64,000 bases of DNA from Solobacterium sp. (GTDB lineage Bacteria > Bacillota_I > Bacilli_A > Erysipelotrichales > Erysipelotrichaceae): the NCBI GenBank assembly GCA_017469355.1, contig JAFUGM010000046.1, forward strand, positions 1 to 64,000, in the 5' to 3' direction. The position numbers and the translations under genes are program-made. Shown here piece after piece: positions 61,274 to 64,000 of the stretch (its first letter is position 1; each line of letters begins with the position of its first letter). The notes below the pieces were generated by a model. That model made no database searches. It saw only the letters and a program-made list of their open reading frames with translations, and was not told the DNA's origin.

Positions 61274-63604
61274 ATGAACGATATGTCACTTGATACCTCT
61301 GCCGCATTATTATGCGGAAAGGATAACTGGACCAGCAGGGAAGCAACGGAAGAAGGAATTTCTTCTGTGCGCTTCAGTGATGGCCCGCATGGGCTCCGCG
61401 TCGAGTCTGGAAACGGGCTTGGATTCAATGAGTCTCATCCTTCTTCTGCCTATCCCACCGCATCGCTTTCCGCCTGCTCGTTTGACCGTGAACTTCAGAA
61501 AGAACTGGGACGTCATCTTGGGGCGGAGTGCCGGGAAGCTGGAGTCAATGTGCTTCTTGGCCCAGGTGTCAATCATAAGCGAAGTCCTTTATGCGGGCGT
61601 AATTTTGAATATTACAGTGAAGACCCATATCTTACATCAGAGCTGGCATCCGGTTATATAATCGGGTTACAGGAATGTGGTGTTGGCGCCTGCGTAAAGC
61701 ACTTTGCGGGAAACTCCCGTGAGTATGGAAGGATGGCGCAGGACAGTGTCATTGATGAGCGTGCACTTCATGAACTGTATCTGTCTCAGTTTGAACGGAT
61801 TGTTCGTAACGCCCACCCCTGGTCGATGATGGCTGCCTATAACCGGCTGAATGGAACTTATTGTTGCGAAAATGAAGAACTGCTTTCTTCTGCGAAGGAG
61901 AAGTGGGGATTTGACGGTGCATTTATTTCTGACTGGGGTGCCGTCGCGGATCCGGTAAACAGCGCAGCGGCGGGTCTTACGCTTGAGATGCCAGGCGGAG
62001 CACATGAAAGTGACGAGCTGATCAAAGAAGCGGTTCATCGAGGAGACTGTACTGCAGAAGCGATTTATGCACGAGCGAAGGAATTACGAACACTATCCGA
62101 GCGCACCTCCACCCTTGATTCGGTTCCGGAACTTCATTCATCCCATGCGGAGTTTGCGCAGCGGCTTGCGGAAGAAAGTGCGGTGTTATTGAAAAACAAC
62201 GGAATCCTTCCGTTCCAGCCTTCAGATTCCATCGCCTTGATTGGCCCATTTGCGAGAACCCCCAGAATGCAGGGGACTGGCAGTTCCAAGGTCAATGTTA
62301 GAAACTCAGATTGTCTTTATGATGTCATGAAGAAGGAGCGGGCCGTATTCGCTTATGCGAAAGGTTACTCTCTTGACCATGCGGAAGTAGATGAAACGCT
62401 TGAAGCGCAGGCCCTGGCACTTGCGGAACGCAGTTCCAGAGTTCTTGTGATCACCGGATTACCAGAAGGGGAAGAAGCCGAAGGCTATGACCGCACGCAT
62501 ATGAACCTTCCGTATAATCAGATTCATCTTATCCAGGAGCTTCATAAAGCGAATCGGAATATCGTGGTGGTGCTGCAGTGTGGGGCACCGGTAACGACGG
62601 AATGGAGTGATGTCTGCGCTGCGTTACTATGCATGTATCTCAGTGGTGAACGGGGTGGACAGGCATTATGGAATCTTCTGAGCGGAGCCGTATCGCCCTC
62701 CGGGAAACTTGCGGAAACCTGGCCCATCTCCAAGGAACAGACACCATGTGATCTGACCTTCCGTGATTCGATCCTGCGGGTATTATATAAAGAATCCATT
62801 TTCTCCGGCTACCGGTATTACAGTACCGCTGGTATCACTCCCGCCTGGCCATTTGGGTATGGCCTTTCCTATACCAGCTTTGCCTATTCAGATCTTCAGG
62901 TAAGTTCCTATGAAGATCGGGTTAAGGTAACCCTGAAACTTACAAATACGGGAAATAGGGCAGGAAAGGAAATCGTTCAGCTTTATATCGGTATGGAAAA
63001 AAGCCGGATTGCCCGTCCAATAAAGGAACTCAAGGGATTTGAAAAGGTATTTCTTTCTCCAGGAGAAGAGCAGACCATTACCTTTGAACTGGATGAGCGC
63101 AGCTTTGCCTACTATGACACGAAAAAACATGATTGGATGGTAGAAGCAGGGGTATATCAGATCATGGTGGGGCCTTCTTCGGAAGAACTTCCGCTTTGTG
63201 CTTCAGTTATAAGAAACGGTACCCTGACCCCATATTCTTCGATACCACTGGATTATCTTACCTGGAATGAACAGGGTCAGCTTGATATCAGTGATGACGC
63301 ATTTGAGGAAGTGCTTGGTCATCCGATCCCAGCTGAGCGGGAAGGATTTCCAGTAACACCAAGCACAACGATCTATGAATTAACAGAACGTGGGTTTGGG
63401 GCAGTTATAAGAAAGCTGACCCACCGGATTCTGGAACGACACAGCTTCCCTGGGGTAAGTGAAGAAATGGTGCTGGAAGCTCCACTTCGCTCCATTCTGT
63501 GGTTGGGAGATAAGGTAAGCTGGAAAACAGTATATGAAGCAGCGGCGCTCTTCAATCATAAAGGAAGTATGTGGAAGGTGTGGAAGACGATTAAGAAACA
63601 ATGA
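61274..63604 (+). CDS. Glycoside hydrolase family 3 (beta-glucosidase type)
   Basis: A 776-residue cytoplasmic enzyme (no signal peptide) with the GH3 N-terminal barrel (SDGPHGLR, GPGVNHKRSPLCGRNFEYYSEDP, KHFAGNS and the catalytic nucleophile Asp in ISDWGAV). It also has the GH3 C-terminal domain (AVLLKNNGILPF, GTGSSKVN) and a fibronectin-III-like domain (FGYGLSYTSF, GKEIVQLYIG). About 120 further residues follow that are not typical of the family. It likely cleaves short beta-glucosides or other beta-linked sugars. It is 8 bp behind the GT2 gene. Confidence 0.92.
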   Translation: MNDMSLDTSAALLCGKDNWTSREATEEGISSVRFSDGPHGLRVESGNGLGFNESHPSSAYPTASLSACSFDRELQKELGRHLGAECREAGVNVLLGPGVNHKRSPLCGRNFEYYSEDPYLTSELASGYIIGLQECGVGACVKHFAGNSREYGRMAQDSVIDERALHELYLSQFERIVRNAHPWSMMAAYNRLNGTYCCENEELLSSAKEKWGFDGAFISDWGAVADPVNSAAAGLTLEMPGGAHESDELIKEAVHRGDCTAEAIYARAKELRTLSERTSTLDSVPELHSSHAEFAQRLAEESAVLLKNNGILPFQPSDSIALIGPFARTPRMQGTGSSKVNVRNSDCLYDVMKKERAVFAYAKGYSLDHAEVDETLEAQALALAERSSRVLVITGLPEGEEAEGYDRTHMNLPYNQIHLIQELHKANRNIVVVLQCGAPVTTEWSDVCAALLCMYLSGERGGQALWNLLSGAVSPSGKLAETWPISKEQTPCDLTFRDSILRVLYKESIFSGYRYYSTAGITPAWPFGYGLSYTSFAYSDLQVSSYEDRVKVTLKLTNTGNRAGKEIVQLYIGMEKSRIARPIKELKGFEKVFLSPGEEQTITFELDERSFAYYDTKKHDWMVEAGVYQIMVGPSSEELPLCASVIRNGTLTPYSSIPLDYLTWNEQGQLDISDDAFEEVLGHPIPAEREGFPVTPSTTIYELTERGFGAVIRKLTHRILERHSFPGVSEEMVLEAPLRSILWLGDKVSWKTVYEAAALFNHKGSMWKVWKTIKKQ

Positions 63605-63765
63605 TGAAACAGTGGCGGGGATGGTTCCCCGCCACGTTCTGTATAGTTGAAGTAATAGTTCACACGTTCTATATCACGATTCTGCGTACTGCTATTTGTG
63701 ATGATTCAATGTGTTCAAGCCTTACTCAAACCATGAATGAGTTGAACAAATTACTGAAGAAGTGA
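63601..63765 (+). CDS. Possible 54-aa small membrane protein overlapping the GH3 stop
   Basis: ATGATGA overlaps the GH3 stop codon and opens a 54-codon frame. The first third is hydrophobic (GWFPATFCIVEVIVHTFYIT, a possible membrane helix) and the end is amphipathic (LTQTMNELNKLLKK). It has no recognised relatives and includes a strong GC hairpin, so it could be chance. Translation would rely on coupling to GH3. Confidence 0.25.
   Translation: MMKQWRGWFPATFCIVEVIVHTFYITILRTAICDDSMCSSLTQTMNELNKLLKK
63612..63635. terminator. GC-rich hairpin after GH3
   Basis: GTGGCGGGGA (63612-63621) pairs perfectly with TCCCCGCCAC (63626-63635) around TGGT. No T-tract follows on either strand, so it may act as an mRNA 3'-end stabiliser or a weak terminator. 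Confidence 0.5.
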
Positions 63766-63794
63766 TGCGGAACGCGTTGCTATCTGTTTTTTAC

Positions 63795-64000
63795 CTACTT
63801 GTGCTCGTTTCCAAGTTCTTCCGCCCGATTGATACAGGCAGTATCGGCTTCCTGAATGAGTTGTTCAAAGCCTTTGGCTTTTAACAGGGAGATCGCTTCA
63901 ATTGTTGTTCCTCCCTTGGAACAGACTTCATCGACAAATGAAGAAAGCGGCTTGTCCGGAGAAGCCTGAAGCAGCTTACCGCTGCCGATCATGGTTTGAA
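63795..64000 (-). CDS. proC: Pyrroline-5-carboxylate reductase, C-terminal part
   Basis: The 3' end of a gene running off the right edge. The ~68 visible residues match the ProC C-terminal dimerisation domain, with the KGGTTIEAISLL form of the conserved (S)PGGTT motif (SPG replaced by SKG) and a closing A-x-x-R-x-x-ELG helix. ProC makes proline from pyrroline-5-carboxylate with NAD(P)H. The frame is open to the window edge. Confidence 0.85.
   Translation of the reverse strand, partial: QTMIGSGKLLQASPDKPLSSFVDEVCSKGGTTIEAISLLKAKGFEQLIQEADTACINRAEELGNEHK

Noticed and set aside
1-64000. CRISPR arrays, prophage, complete insertion sequences, rRNA
   Set aside because: I looked for regular repeats, integrase/transposase motifs and rRNA segments on both strands and saw none.

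Overview
The window is a 64 kb chromosomal segment of a low-to-mid GC Firmicute, most likely an Erysipelotrichia (Erysipelotrichaceae-like). This rests on gene content and regulation: MraZ boxes of the AAAGTG type known from Mollicutes, a T-box in front of hisS-aspS, a 6S-like RNA behind aspS, comN-secDF, a SUF system in C-D-S-U-B order, MurT/GatD, pyruvate:ferredoxin oxidoreductase and no sporulation genes. The genus is an inference. No CRISPR array, prophage or complete insertion sequence is present. The only mobile DNA is the 3' tail of a group II intron at the left edge.

Layout. 1-7.7 kb: intron tail, ribosome hibernation factor, a DapB-like dehydrogenase divergent from an AraC regulator, a degenerate CPBP membrane protein, a small conserved-looking protein with an acyl-carrier-like protein and PTS enzyme I, and a PssD/PssE glycosyltransferase pair. 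7.7-15 kb: an accessory block of a LysR regulator divergent from a five-gene operon (VWA metallopeptidase-like protein, LRR/ankyrin-like protein, MoxR-type AAA ATPase, CrtI-like FAD oxidoreductase, FNR/2Fe-2S reductase). A T-N11-A dyad lies in the divergent promoter. This is the best candidate for an undescribed system: a MoxR-VWA machine dedicated to a flavin/iron-sulfur redox pair. 15-20 kb: phosphatase, YebC, TagD, TmcAL, a lipase-like hydrolase, YceD-L32. 20-32 kb: a shortened dcw cluster (mraZ-rsmH-ftsL-pbp-mraY) leading into comN-secDF and then murL-murD2-recJ. This implies the L-Glu ligation/epimerisation route to D-Glu in peptidoglycan. 32-38.5 kb: apt, rel, a T-box (Asp specifier GAC), hisS-aspS and a probable 6S RNA.

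38.5-51 kb: D,D-carboxypeptidase and yneF fire from back-to-back promoters sharing one palindromic -35. Then nifJ with a cre-like site, and a glycolipid operon (GT4, flippase-like protein, a GT4-RecX fusion) running into yhaM-murT-gatD. 51-59 kb: HIT, two PrsA-like foldases, sufCDSUB plus 5-formyl-THF cyclo-ligase, tRNA-Val(CAC). 59-64 kb: ElaA-type acetyltransferase, GtrA, a GT2 carrying a C-terminal MarR-like winged helix, a GH3 glycosidase, and the 3' part of proC running off the right edge.

Cell-envelope construction is the dominant theme (peptidoglycan precursor synthesis and amidation, teichoic-acid precursor, glycolipids, export, foldases). Genes are tightly packed, with many 4-bp ATGA overlaps. 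Promoters often carry an extended -10 (TGCTATAAT). In at least three cases TATAAT sits only 7-8 nt before the start codon, which implies leaderless mRNAs.
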